NCBI GenBank assembly: GCA_016287075.1
Contig: JAEEVC010000009.1
Span: 1-64,000, forward strand
Source: Bacteroidales bacterium
GTDB taxonomy: Bacteria; Bacteroidota; Bacteroidia; Bacteroidales; UBA932
Length of the DNA: 64,000 nucleotides
Direction of reading: 5' to 3'
This document shows, in pieces, positions 41,526 through 50,361 of this stretch (position 1 is the stretch's first letter; each line of letters starts with the position of its first letter). The notes under the pieces were generated by a model that searched no databases, was not told where the DNA came from, and saw only the letters and a list, made by a program, of their open reading frames with translations. Both the position numbers and the translations under genes were made by a program.

Positions 41526-43205
41526 TTACGCCGTCGCAGCCTCGAGCCGCTTCATGAGGGCGAACATGACCAGGCCGGAAATGACGCAGAGGGCCATGAG
41601 GACGGTCCAGTTCACCCACAGGGGCACGTTGTCCCAGAGCATGGAAGGGATCGAGCTGAGGTAGTTGCCGATCGCCGTCGCCGCGAACCAGAGGCCCATC
41701 ATGAGGCCCTTGTACTTGGGCGGCGCGACCTTCGAGACGAAGGAGATGCCCATCGGGGAAAGCAGCAGTTCGGCGAACGTCAGCACGAGGTAGGTGCTGA
41801 TCAGGTAGGTCGGGACGACCGGGTCGGGCGACACGCCGCCGACGGCCTTCAGGGCCGAAGGGGCGGGCTGGCCGTTGGAGGCGGCGAGCATGATCAGGTA
41901 GCCGATCGCGGCGACGAACATGCCCAGGCCGATCTTCTTCGGGGCGGAAGGCTCCTTGCCTTTCTTGGCGAGGGCGCCGAACAGGGCCATGGAGACCGGG
42001 GTGAGGGCGACGACGAAGAACGGATTGAACTGCTGGAACTGCTGGGGAAGGATGTGCAGTTCGGGGCTCATGCCCTTGTAGATGGCGAAGGCGCCGCCCC
42101 ACAGGAGCACCGTCACGGCGGCGCAGATCCCCTTCGCCCTGGCGGTTTCGGACTGGAAGGCACCGAAAAGCGTATAGACCGAAATGGCGATCAGGAAGAG
42201 CGGCCAGATGTTGAAACCGATGCGGAGCGGACCGGAAACGGTATCCTGGGTGTAGTCGCGGGCGAAATAGGTGAGCGAGGAGCCGTTCTGGTGGAAGGCC
42301 ATCCAGAAGAAGATGACGACGGCGAAGACGAAGCAGAGGGCGACGATGCGGTCCTTGGTCTGCTTGGGCGTCAGTTCGACCACGTTCTCGCTGGCGGCGG
42401 CCGCCTGCTTGGCGTTGACGTCGGTGTGCTTGAACCAGGAGCGGAAGCCGAAGTAGATGGCCATCGACACGATCAGGGACACGCACGCGACGGCGAAACC
42501 GAGGTTATAGGCGGTCGAGAGCTGGTTGATGTAGTACTGGCTGAAATCCGTCAGGTTCATGACGGCGACATCCGCACCGGGCATCATGGCCTGGAGTCCT
42601 TCGAGGGCCGACGGGTCCTGGAGCGTGCCGTTGAGGCACTGGTGCGCCAGGGCGGGGATGTCGGCCTTGTAGATGAGACCGGACTTGGCCAGGTGGCTGT
42701 TCGTCAGCGCGGTCGCCGCCGTCGGGGCGAACATGGCGCCGAGGTTGATGGCCATGTAGAACAGGGAGAAGCCGGAGTCCCGCTTGGCGCTGTATTTGGG
42801 ATCGTCGTACAGGTTGCCGGTCATGACCTGGAGGTTGCCCTTGAACAGGCCCGTGCCCACGGCGATGAGGAGCAGGGCGCCGATCATCATGGCGAGGGCG
42901 AGGCCGCGGTTGGCGAAGGCGTCGGTCGGGATGGCCAGGGCAAGATAGCCCAGGAACATCACGGAAATACCTGTGACGACGCACTTTCCGAAACCGATCT
43001 TGTCCGCAAGCCATCCGCCGAGCACCGGCATGAAATAGACGGCTGCGAGGAAAATGGCATAGAACTGGCCGGCCGCGGCGGCGGTGAAGCCGAACTTCGC
43101 CTGCAGGAACAGGAGGAAGATGGCCAGCATCGTGTAGTACCCGAATCGCTCGCCGGTATTGGCGAGGGCGAGGGCGAAGAGACCTTTGGGTTGGTTCTTG
43201 AACAT
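41526..43205 (-). CDS. POT/PTR family peptide transporter
   Basis: Proton-coupled importer of di- and tripeptides in the inner membrane. The 559 residues suggest 12-14 helices and begin MFKNQPKGLFALALANTGER with FGYYTMLAIFLLFLQAKFG. Family blocks include VLGGWLADKIGFGK and GTGLFKGNLQVMTG. The usual ExxERF motif of helix 1, important for proton coupling, reads NTGERF, so its first Glu is Asn, as I recall in other Bacteroidales homologues. It heads the eight-gene minus-strand run and has a TATCTTTG promoter 31 bp upstream. Confidence 0.92.
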   Translation of the reverse strand: MFKNQPKGLFALALANTGERFGYYTMLAIFLLFLQAKFGFTAAAAGQFYAIFLAAVYFMPVLGGWLADKIGFGKCVVTGISVMFLGYLALAIPTDAFANRGLALAMMIGALLLIAVGTGLFKGNLQVMTGNLYDDPKYSAKRDSGFSLFYMAINLGAMFAPTAATALTNSHLAKSGLIYKADIPALAHQCLNGTLQDPSALEGLQAMMPGADVAVMNLTDFSQYYINQLSTAYNLGFAVACVSLIVSMAIYFGFRSWFKHTDVNAKQAAAASENVVELTPKQTKDRIVALCFVFAVVIFFWMAFHQNGSSLTYFARDYTQDTVSGPLRIGFNIWPLFLIAISVYTLFGAFQSETARAKGICAAVTVLLWGGAFAIYKGMSPELHILPQQFQQFNPFFVVALTPVSMALFGALAKKGKEPSAPKKIGLGMFVAAIGYLIMLAASNGQPAPSALKAVGGVSPDPVVPTYLISTYLVLTFAELLLSPMGISFVSKVAPPKYKGLMMGLWFAATAIGNYLSSIPSMLWDNVPLWVNWTVLMALCVISGLVMFALMKRLEAATA

Positions 43206-43236
43206 ATGGTAACTGTTTTGAATTGTCTTATCTTGA

Positions 43237-43244
43237 CAAAGATA
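43237..43244 (-). promoter_or_regulatory. -7 element of the POT-to-uup gene run
   Basis: TATCTTTG on the minus strand, with TTGG 19 nt upstream in place of TTTG. It lies 31 bp before the POT start. No other clear promoter is seen in the following 10 kb of closely packed genes. Confidence 0.6.
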
Positions 43245-43282
43245 CTGTTTTTTCGCTGGATTCCCAAGGCCGTGGGGGACGG

Positions 43283-43309
43283 AAAAGGGCCGGCCCGGAC
43301 GGCCGACCC
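43283..43309 (-). terminator. Terminator of the SusC-protease-BACON operon
   Basis: On the minus strand GGG-T-CGGCC pairs with GGCCG-G-CCC around a short loop and is followed by TTTT. It starts 25 bp after the stop of the last operon gene. Confidence 0.8.
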
Positions 43310-43334
43310 TTCATAAAGAGCGCGAAATGCAGGC

Positions 43335-45356
43335 TTACTCGACCGGCGTGACATTCATCTGGGCCGCATACTTCTCGGCGGAGCGGTTGACGCAACGGTT
43401 GACCGAGGTATTGTACTTGCCGGTAAACTTGGCGGTCTTGCCGTCAGCGGATTTACCTGTCAGGTTATACTCGATATCCGTATCCGTCAGCGTGATGGAA
43501 CCGCCGTTGATCAAGTATCTGGTGCCAGTATAGGTATTCTGGATGTAACTGTACAGGGCGGTCGGAACGAGTGTCCAGGCAGCAGTCGTCGTGGAATTCG
43601 AGAAGGTATATGTCCCGGAAGGAATCGGGGCCGTTGCATTATGGGCCTCCCAGACCGTTCCGCTGCAGAGCGTCAGATAGACGTTGAAGTAGTTGTTGAT
43701 GTAGGTCATGTTGAAGACGAAGGCGTTGGTCCCGTTCTTCCAGGCGTCGGAGTACCACATGTGGTTGTAGAACGTGTTGTAGGACGGCGGCGTGTCCAGG
43801 ACGGCATCCCCGTCTGCTTGTCCCATCATGTCTGCCGAAATGGTCGGGGCCTCGACGGTGACCTCGGGATTCCAGTCGAACGGTTCGGTGACGTCTATCT
43901 CCGCCGTGTAGTCGCTGTTCCACTTCCACATTGTCACATTGGACTTGAGGGCGAAGGTATACATTCCGTCTTCAGTCTTGGTGACCGTCAGCGTCGGGAC
44001 AACCTTGTCCGTATTGATTCTCAGCTGGTTCTGGGGAATGTCGTTGCCGGAGAAGGTGAAGGTGCCGACATTCGGTTTGAGCTTGCCGTTCGGATAGGTG
44101 ACCGTTTCATCCGTCTCGGGCACTTCGTACTTGAATTCTCCGGTCGGGAACTCCGTAATGTCGCTGTCGGCGGCCGTATAGAGCTTGTAAGTAACGTAGG
44201 ACGGGAAGTTGGTGAAATCCTTCAGGGCGGGATCTGCCGTGTAGAACAGGGTCACCTTCCATTCCCAGACCTTCCCGGTAAAGAAGGTGCTCGCGTTGCC
44301 ATAGGTGGCATTGCCCTTCTCGATAAAGCCGTCGAAGGAATCGTTCTTCACGACCTCGATGGCGCCCTTGTAGGTGTAGGTCTTCGTGACATTCTGGTCG
44401 CTGAGCAGGGCGGCGGTCACCTCGTAGTCCGATCCGGACTTGGTGATGTCGATCTGGCCGTCCACGACGGTGATCTCTTCCCCGTTCAGGGTGTAGTAGG
44501 TCACGACCGGGTTGCCGGCGACGGTGAAGGTGTTCGGCTTGAAGGTGGCGTCGGCGTCGATGAGGAAGTTGCCGGTCGGAACGACGGTCGGCTCGGCCTC
44601 TGCGCCTGCGTTGACCACGAGGACGATCTCACCGTACTCGGACTCGAAGCAGAGTTCGTACTGCTTGAAGGTGGAATAACCGCCCCAGATGGTCGAGTCG
44701 TAGAAACCGAATCTGTTTCCGTAGTAGATGGCGGAGGCGTTCTTCAGTTCGCCGGATTCCGCTTCCTGCTCGATGGCGAGGTGGATCGTGTGCTTGCCGA
44801 CAAGGATGTCAACATGGCCGGTACGCTTGGCGCCGGAGTTCTCGGTGATGGTGAAATCCACCTTGCCGAAGTCGGGCTCTGCGGTGACCCAGCCCTGGGC
44901 GTCGCCCTGGAGGGTGACGGAGGCAGGCCTTTCGCTGACGGACAGCGTGAATTCATGGGCGAGGAAGTTGAAGGTCTCGGTCTTGTCCTCGGACGTGGTT
45001 CCGCGGGCATCCTGGTTGACCGTGATCTTTTCCTCGAGGGAGCCGGCGAGGATGACGACGGTGCCGAGGCGGGCCTCATACTTGGGGTTCTCGCTGATGG
45101 TGAGTTTCACGGTGACGGCACCGGCTTCCCCTTCCTTCTCCTCGACGGAAAGGAAGGCATCCCCGTAGTTCGGGGCGCAGATGATTTCCCAGTCGGCGTT
45201 GGTCGTGAAGACGATGTCGGCCGTGGCGCCCTGCCACTTGGCGTTGATTGTCTTTTCAGACGAGACGGTGAGGGTGTCCACCGGGACATCCTGCTTGCAG
45301 GACACGGCCAGGAGGGCCAGGCATGCCGCTGCGATCGCTAAGATCTGTTTTTTCAT
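43335..45356 (-). CDS. BACON-domain lipoprotein with three repeated beta modules
   Basis: The 673 residues begin with a lipoprotein signal (MKKQILAIAAACLALLAVSC). Two BACON-like domains come first (about 25-118 and 125-200, with TNADWEIICAPNYGDAFLSV and DAQGWVTAEPDFGKVDFTI). Then come three similar modules starting near YYGNRFGFYDSTIWG, NATYGNASTFF and YNTFYNHMWYSD. Each has an aromatic first strand and a PTGNF/PTGEF/PSGTY turn. No catalytic motif is present. It is the last gene of the SusC-led operon, 29 bp after the inactive metalloprotease paralogue. A surface binding or adhesion role is inferred. Confidence 0.82.
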   Translation of the reverse strand: MKKQILAIAAACLALLAVSCKQDVPVDTLTVSSEKTINAKWQGATADIVFTTNADWEIICAPNYGDAFLSVEEKEGEAGAVTVKLTISENPKYEARLGTVVILAGSLEEKITVNQDARGTTSEDKTETFNFLAHEFTLSVSERPASVTLQGDAQGWVTAEPDFGKVDFTITENSGAKRTGHVDILVGKHTIHLAIEQEAESGELKNASAIYYGNRFGFYDSTIWGGYSTFKQYELCFESEYGEIVLVVNAGAEAEPTVVPTGNFLIDADATFKPNTFTVAGNPVVTYYTLNGEEITVVDGQIDITKSGSDYEVTAALLSDQNVTKTYTYKGAIEVVKNDSFDGFIEKGNATYGNASTFFTGKVWEWKVTLFYTADPALKDFTNFPSYVTYKLYTAADSDITEFPTGEFKYEVPETDETVTYPNGKLKPNVGTFTFSGNDIPQNQLRINTDKVVPTLTVTKTEDGMYTFALKSNVTMWKWNSDYTAEIDVTEPFDWNPEVTVEAPTISADMMGQADGDAVLDTPPSYNTFYNHMWYSDAWKNGTNAFVFNMTYINNYFNVYLTLCSGTVWEAHNATAPIPSGTYTFSNSTTTAAWTLVPTALYSYIQNTYTGTRYLINGGSITLTDTDIEYNLTGKSADGKTAKFTGKYNTSVNRCVNRSAEKYAAQMNVTPVE

Positions 45357-45385
45357 ATTACAACAATTTTGGGGTTAATAAATTA

Positions 45386-47806
45386 TCAGGGTTTGTTTCC
45401 GTCCAGGGCGCTCTCCACGAGGTTGAGGACGTAGGCGATCCGGCCCTTGTCCTTCCCCGTGTAGCGGGCGGAGGCATTCTTCAGGGTTCGGCGCAGCCGC
45501 TCCAGGGCGACCCGGGCCTCCGTCTCCAGGGAGGCGGAGTAGGAAGCAGGTACTGCGCTGACAGTCAAATTGTTCTGTTTATGGGTGACCGTTGCCTGCT
45601 GTGCGACCATGACAGGACTTTGCTGCTGGAGCATGGAGGCGTAGGTGGCAAGGAGCATCTCTTCGCCGGGCCTGAGCGGCTTTCCGGCGCGCATGTTCCG
45701 GGTCAGGAGTTCTTCCGTATCCCGGAGCGCTTCGGCGACCGTATAGCCGCCGTCCGCCTCATCCTCGGCCAGGGCGAGGAGCGCAAGGCGCTGGCTCAGC
45801 CGCGTGCGGACGAAGGCATTGATGCGGGTCAGGGTGGAAAGGGTATTGTTCGGGCCGCCGAGGGTCATCAGTTCGCGGTTTTCGTCCAGCCAGGAGAGGT
45901 CCATCCATTCGGACAGGATCATCTGCAGGGCTTCCCGCTGCTGCTGCGCAGGGACGGTCGTCCATTTCTCGCCGGTGTATCCCTCGCGGAGGTCGGCGCC
46001 CAGCAGGCCGCCGACCTGGCGGGCCAGGGCGCCGCTGTAGCGGTCGAGCCCGAGCCAGATGTATTCGACGAAGAGGGCGCGGAAATCCGGGTCCACATCG
46101 TCGCCGGCGATCCAGTCCTGGGCATGGGCGGCCACCCATTTCATGCGGGCGGCTCCGGTTTCGAACAGGGCGGCGGGATCGTTTCCGAGGTCGCCGGCAA
46201 TGGCCCGGGGATCGGCGTACAGGCGGTTGGATTCCAGGTAGCGGTATGCGTTCTTGCCGCTGTGCTGCCGGATCCAGGCCTCCCGGTCGAGACTGTCGTC
46301 GTACAGCCAGCGGAGGGCATAGCGGTCATAGGGACCGATCCGGTCCGCGACCGTCACCACGCCGCGCTCCTTGTCGCCCGGCCGGGCGAGGAGGTTGAAC
46401 AGGACGTCGTCGGTGACGGAAGCCGTGATGCCGTTCTTCTGCGTGAAGGCGGGATCGCGGAGCTGGGCGGGGGAGTAGGCATAGCTGCCGGCGAGGTTCT
46501 GCTCCAGGCCGAGGCAGCGGCCGAAGATGGACATGACCCGTGCGGTAAGTGCCTCGGAGACTGCATCTTCCGGCAGGTTGTACGAGCGGTAACGTGCATC
46601 GACGTCACTGATGTGGATGACGCCTTCCTTGCGGAGGGCATAGGAGAAGTCCCTCGGCACGGTCAGTTTGCAGGCGAGGATCTCCCCGGTCCCGGGGTCG
46701 GTGCGGAGCGTCGCTCCGACCTGTTCGCCGTTGCCGACGCTTACGGTCGAGACCAGCGGGTCGCCGGAGAGGAAGTCCTTGCCGGCCGGATACGGCTCCA
46801 CCTGGATGGCGATGCCGAGGCCGGATTCAATGAAGGGGGCGTTCCAGGCCGTGAGTCCTTTCCTGATGGCTTCATACCAGGGCGCGGCGAACAGCGTGTC
46901 CACATAGACCCGGATTTTCCGGCTCGGGGTGACATGCCAGCGGGAGGCCCATTTCTCTTCCTTGATGGCGGTGGCGCCGCCCAGTTCCGCCCGCGTGACG
47001 GTCCGGACGCCGATGCGGCGGTCGGCCTTGAGGGGCCGGAGGGACGATTCCTCCAGCAGCGTGAGGCAGGTCTCCGTTTCGGCGCTGAAGCGGGGGGAAT
47101 TGGCCAGTTCGAAGCCCATGAAACTGAGCTTGAGGTCATAGGTGACGTCCCGGACGACGCCTACGCTGCGCGGATAGGCCTTGATGCCTTTCAGTGCGGA
47201 GAGGGCGGCGTTGTAGGTGGCGGAAGTGACATTGTAACTGCCGAAGCGCTGGGCTTTCAGGTTCGCTACGTCCTTCTGGGACGGATCGAAGAGTTTGTCG
47301 GCCTTGACGACGAAGCCGGTGCTGTCGGCATTCCGGCACTGGATCGGGAAGGCCATGGCGACCGCGTCGGTGCGCGACTGCGCGAGCGCGCGGTTGAGGG
47401 TGGAGTCCTCCTCCGTCGCCTGCACGGGACTGGCTGCAAACTGCAGCAGGACCAGCGAGTCCGTCCGGGCGATGCGATAGACCGGGCTCGTCGAGAGATC
47501 GGCCCCTTCCCGGATGGTAAGGTCCGGGCATGAGCGGACGACGGTCGAAAGGAGGACGCGCCTTCCCATCAGATTCTCAGGTATTTCCAGGAAGATATGC
47601 TCGTCCTGCCGGTAGATTTTCACGAAACTGCTGTCCACCGCCGTTCCCTTCTTGCCCAGGAATTTCTCATAGGGCGTCTTCTTCGGGGCGGGGGCCGTCT
47701 TCTGCACCGCCGGCGTTTTCTTGCGGAACGGGTTCCACCGCGCCTGCACCTCCCCGGCGGGAAGGAGCGTCAGCGCGCAGAGCAATATGCAGAGGAACTT
47801 TCTCAT
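45386..47806 (-). CDS. DUF5117/DUF4953-type metalloprotease paralogue lacking zinc ligands
   Basis: The 806 residues are clearly a paralogue of the next gene upstream, sharing the signal-peptide region (TPYEKFLGKKGTAVDSSF), DUF5118/DUF5117-like N-terminal half, LRDPAFTQKNGITASV, and YDRYALRWLYDD. Where the neighbour has HEVGHCLGLMHN, this protein reads SIFGRCLGLEQN (426-437). His443, Glu444, His447 and His453 of the neighbour are therefore replaced by Ser426, Ile427, Arg430 and Gln436. The frame is intact and long, so it is a pseudo-enzyme rather than a decayed gene. It may bind peptides or regulate its active twin. The start overlaps the twin's stop by 4 bp. Confidence 0.88.
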   Translation of the reverse strand: MRKFLCILLCALTLLPAGEVQARWNPFRKKTPAVQKTAPAPKKTPYEKFLGKKGTAVDSSFVKIYRQDEHIFLEIPENLMGRRVLLSTVVRSCPDLTIREGADLSTSPVYRIARTDSLVLLQFAASPVQATEEDSTLNRALAQSRTDAVAMAFPIQCRNADSTGFVVKADKLFDPSQKDVANLKAQRFGSYNVTSATYNAALSALKGIKAYPRSVGVVRDVTYDLKLSFMGFELANSPRFSAETETCLTLLEESSLRPLKADRRIGVRTVTRAELGGATAIKEEKWASRWHVTPSRKIRVYVDTLFAAPWYEAIRKGLTAWNAPFIESGLGIAIQVEPYPAGKDFLSGDPLVSTVSVGNGEQVGATLRTDPGTGEILACKLTVPRDFSYALRKEGVIHISDVDARYRSYNLPEDAVSEALTARVMSIFGRCLGLEQNLAGSYAYSPAQLRDPAFTQKNGITASVTDDVLFNLLARPGDKERGVVTVADRIGPYDRYALRWLYDDSLDREAWIRQHSGKNAYRYLESNRLYADPRAIAGDLGNDPAALFETGAARMKWVAAHAQDWIAGDDVDPDFRALFVEYIWLGLDRYSGALARQVGGLLGADLREGYTGEKWTTVPAQQQREALQMILSEWMDLSWLDENRELMTLGGPNNTLSTLTRINAFVRTRLSQRLALLALAEDEADGGYTVAEALRDTEELLTRNMRAGKPLRPGEEMLLATYASMLQQQSPVMVAQQATVTHKQNNLTVSAVPASYSASLETEARVALERLRRTLKNASARYTGKDKGRIAYVLNLVESALDGNKP

Positions 47807-50361
47807 TGCAGTCTGGTCCCGTATTCGATGGTGGAGAGAAGCAGCTGGTAGTGGGCCTTGTCGGTGGCATTGGCCCCGGCGAGGCGGCTCTTGAGCAGGG
47901 TATGGACCTGGTAGATGACGGCGAAGACATCTCCGGCGGAGATGTTACCGTTGTTGAACAGGGCGCGCGGGAGCCACTCGAAACCGCTGACCGGATCATA
48001 GGAGAGGGTGCCGGTCACGAGTTCGCAGTCCTCCGGTCCGGCAACGCCCTCGAAGCGGCGCTGCTCAGGGGCGGGAGGCAGCGGAATGCCGCCCTGCTGC
48101 ATGACGGCGCGGACGAATTCTGTCTGGTACATCCGCTGGTCACGGGTCAGCGCCCGGCCGCTGCGGGTGGGCTTCCAGACGAAGTCGAAGAGCATGTCCA
48201 TGCAGCCGTGGTAGTCGAGTTCCTTCGTGTCCACGCCGTCCGAAAATCCGCAGAGCATCGGCAGGGAGACCATGCTCCCGAAGATGCTCTTGCGAAGCGT
48301 GAAGGCGGGGGACCCGACCACGGGCAGCCGGCCGAGGACGGCCTTGTCCTCGATCCAGTCCACCCCTTCCAGCATCTTCACGAGATACTGGAAACAGGCC
48401 TTCTGCTTGGCTGCAGGGATATTTTCAAAGCGCTTCCAGCCGTCGCCCTCGATGGTTTCGTTGCGGTAGAGGCCGCCGATGTTCATCATGACGTGGTTGG
48501 CGTAACGCAGGTATTGGTTGACGATCGAGCGATAGACCGCGGTGCGGTATTCGAATTCCGGGTCGCCCGGCGAGAGCCAGTCCATGAAGTTCGCGAAGAC
48601 CGTTTTCAGGTTGTCGATCCCATAGGCGGTCGCGGCGAGGACGTCGTCCCCGAGGTCCTCCGTCTGGTTGCGGGCGTCGAACCACTGGTAGGCGAGCTGC
48701 TGTTTGCCGTAGCGGTACCAGGGAGCGGCCTTGAGCGAGTCGGTGATCCAGCCCTTGGTGATGGCGGTCTCCTCCTCGAAGGAGGCGGCGCCGGTCACGG
48801 GCTGGTAGCCCCAGCGGATGGCCCAGTAGTCGTATTTTCCGAATTCCGGCGGCGTGAGCTTCACCCCGCGCGCGGCGTCTTCCTCGCTGGCGATGTAGTT
48901 GAAGCGCGCGTAATCCATGATGGAATAGGTGGTTCCGTTCTCCCGGGTGAAGGCCGGGTCGCGGAGGCACTCTACGGGGATGCAGGAGGAGGCGCCCATG
49001 TTGTGCATCAGGCCGAGGCAGTGTCCGACCTCATGCCGGATGACGTATTCCAGCGCGTCGCCGAGCTTCTCCTTCGGGATGTCCATCGTCCGGACGGCCG
49101 GATCGGCCTGCCCGGTCTGGACGAGCATCCATTCGGAAAGCAGCCGGATCACGTCGTGATAGACATAGACCGACGCGTTGATGATTTCGCCGCTGCGCGG
49201 ATCGACCCAGGACGGGCCCATCGCATTGCGGATGCCGACGGGGGCATAGCGGATGCAGCTGTATTTGATGTTGTCCGGATCGAACTGGGGATCCTCTTCC
49301 GGTGTCGGGAAGTCCTTGGCGATCACGGCATTGGAGAATCCGATCCGCGCAAAGGGCTTGCACCAGGAAGCCACCGCCTGCCGGATGTACGGTTTCCACC
49401 ACTCCGGGAAGCCGCTGTCGATGTAGAAGACGATGGGCTTCACGGGATCGACCTTTTCGCCCCGCAGCCAGGCGGCGGTGTCGGAGGGCTCCATCCGCCA
49501 GCGGTTGACGAACCAGACATCTTTCGGGGAAGTCCCCGTGTCGCCGAGCTGCTCCCGCTGCGTGAAGAAGAATCCGATGCGCGGATCCGCCGTGCGCGGG
49601 TGGTACGGCCGGTCGGAGAGCCGGAGGACCGAATAGGTCATTTCCGCCGTAAACGGCTTCTTGTCAATGAGTTTGCGTCCGTTCGCCGCCGTGACCGTAT
49701 AGACGTAGGAAAGCGAGGAGGTGACGGAGACATTGTCCTCGAAGGCCTTGATGCCGCGGATGTAGGAATACTCCTTCCTGAACTGTTCGTCGTGCTTGTA
49801 GCTGTCGTAGGTGGAGTAGCCGGTGAAGGGGGAGAATTCCTTGTCGTCGGACAGGAACAGGTCCGTCACGTCCACGACGGCGGAACTGTCCGGGGCGGCG
49901 GCCTCGATCTTGAGGTTCTTGAAGATGGGGCCTATGCTGCTCTTCGCAACGGACGGCCCGCCGTCCATATAGGAGACGTTCAGTTCGCGGAACTGGAGCT
50001 TGCGTCCCTCCTTGACGATGGTGAAGTGCTTGAGCCCCCGCTTGGTGCCGACGGGTCCGGCTCCGTTGTCGCTGGTCGAGGTGACCGTCGCGCCGAGGAT
50101 GAGTTCTTTCCCGAGGACGCTGTCCGGCACTTCCAGATAGACTTTTCCGTTTTTCAGGTGCAGGGTCAGGAAGCCCTTTGCGGTCTCCGTCCCCTTGCCG
50201 AGCAGTTTTTCATAGGGCGTCGGTTTCTTCTTGACCGTGTCCTGCTGGGCGGTCTCGGCCTTTTTCTTGCCCTTGAAGGGCCAGATGCGGGCGTCGGCAC
50301 CCGGCGCCGACGCTGCGAGCAGGCCGGCGGACAGGATGAGTATGGCGTGTAATTTCTTCAT
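47803..50361 (-). CDS. Secreted zinc metalloprotease (DUF5118-DUF5117-DUF4953)
   Basis: The 852 residues start with a signal peptide (MKKLHAILILSAGLLAASAPGADA). DUF5118/5117-like regions follow (TPYEKLLGKGTETAKGFLTL; QREQLGDTGTSPKDVWFVNRW). The metzincin-like motif is RHEVGHCLGLMHN: His443, catalytic Glu444, His447, and His453 as third ligand, with a Met-turn candidate in TYSIMDYARFNY. The protein is probably periplasmic or surface-exposed and degrades protein or peptide captured by the operon's SusC/D pair. Its ATG overlaps the upstream lipoprotein stop by one base (TAATG). Confidence 0.92.
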   Translation of the reverse strand: MKKLHAILILSAGLLAASAPGADARIWPFKGKKKAETAQQDTVKKKPTPYEKLLGKGTETAKGFLTLHLKNGKVYLEVPDSVLGKELILGATVTSTSDNGAGPVGTKRGLKHFTIVKEGRKLQFRELNVSYMDGGPSVAKSSIGPIFKNLKIEAAAPDSSAVVDVTDLFLSDDKEFSPFTGYSTYDSYKHDEQFRKEYSYIRGIKAFEDNVSVTSSLSYVYTVTAANGRKLIDKKPFTAEMTYSVLRLSDRPYHPRTADPRIGFFFTQREQLGDTGTSPKDVWFVNRWRMEPSDTAAWLRGEKVDPVKPIVFYIDSGFPEWWKPYIRQAVASWCKPFARIGFSNAVIAKDFPTPEEDPQFDPDNIKYSCIRYAPVGIRNAMGPSWVDPRSGEIINASVYVYHDVIRLLSEWMLVQTGQADPAVRTMDIPKEKLGDALEYVIRHEVGHCLGLMHNMGASSCIPVECLRDPAFTRENGTTYSIMDYARFNYIASEEDAARGVKLTPPEFGKYDYWAIRWGYQPVTGAASFEEETAITKGWITDSLKAAPWYRYGKQQLAYQWFDARNQTEDLGDDVLAATAYGIDNLKTVFANFMDWLSPGDPEFEYRTAVYRSIVNQYLRYANHVMMNIGGLYRNETIEGDGWKRFENIPAAKQKACFQYLVKMLEGVDWIEDKAVLGRLPVVGSPAFTLRKSIFGSMVSLPMLCGFSDGVDTKELDYHGCMDMLFDFVWKPTRSGRALTRDQRMYQTEFVRAVMQQGGIPLPPAPEQRRFEGVAGPEDCELVTGTLSYDPVSGFEWLPRALFNNGNISAGDVFAVIYQVHTLLKSRLAGANATDKAHYQLLLSTIEYGTRLQ

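Noticed and set aside
45386..47806. Pseudogene call for the metalloprotease paralogue
   Set aside because: The frame is intact over 806 codons with signal peptide and flanking conserved blocks; only the zinc site is changed, so a pseudo-enzyme is the better description.
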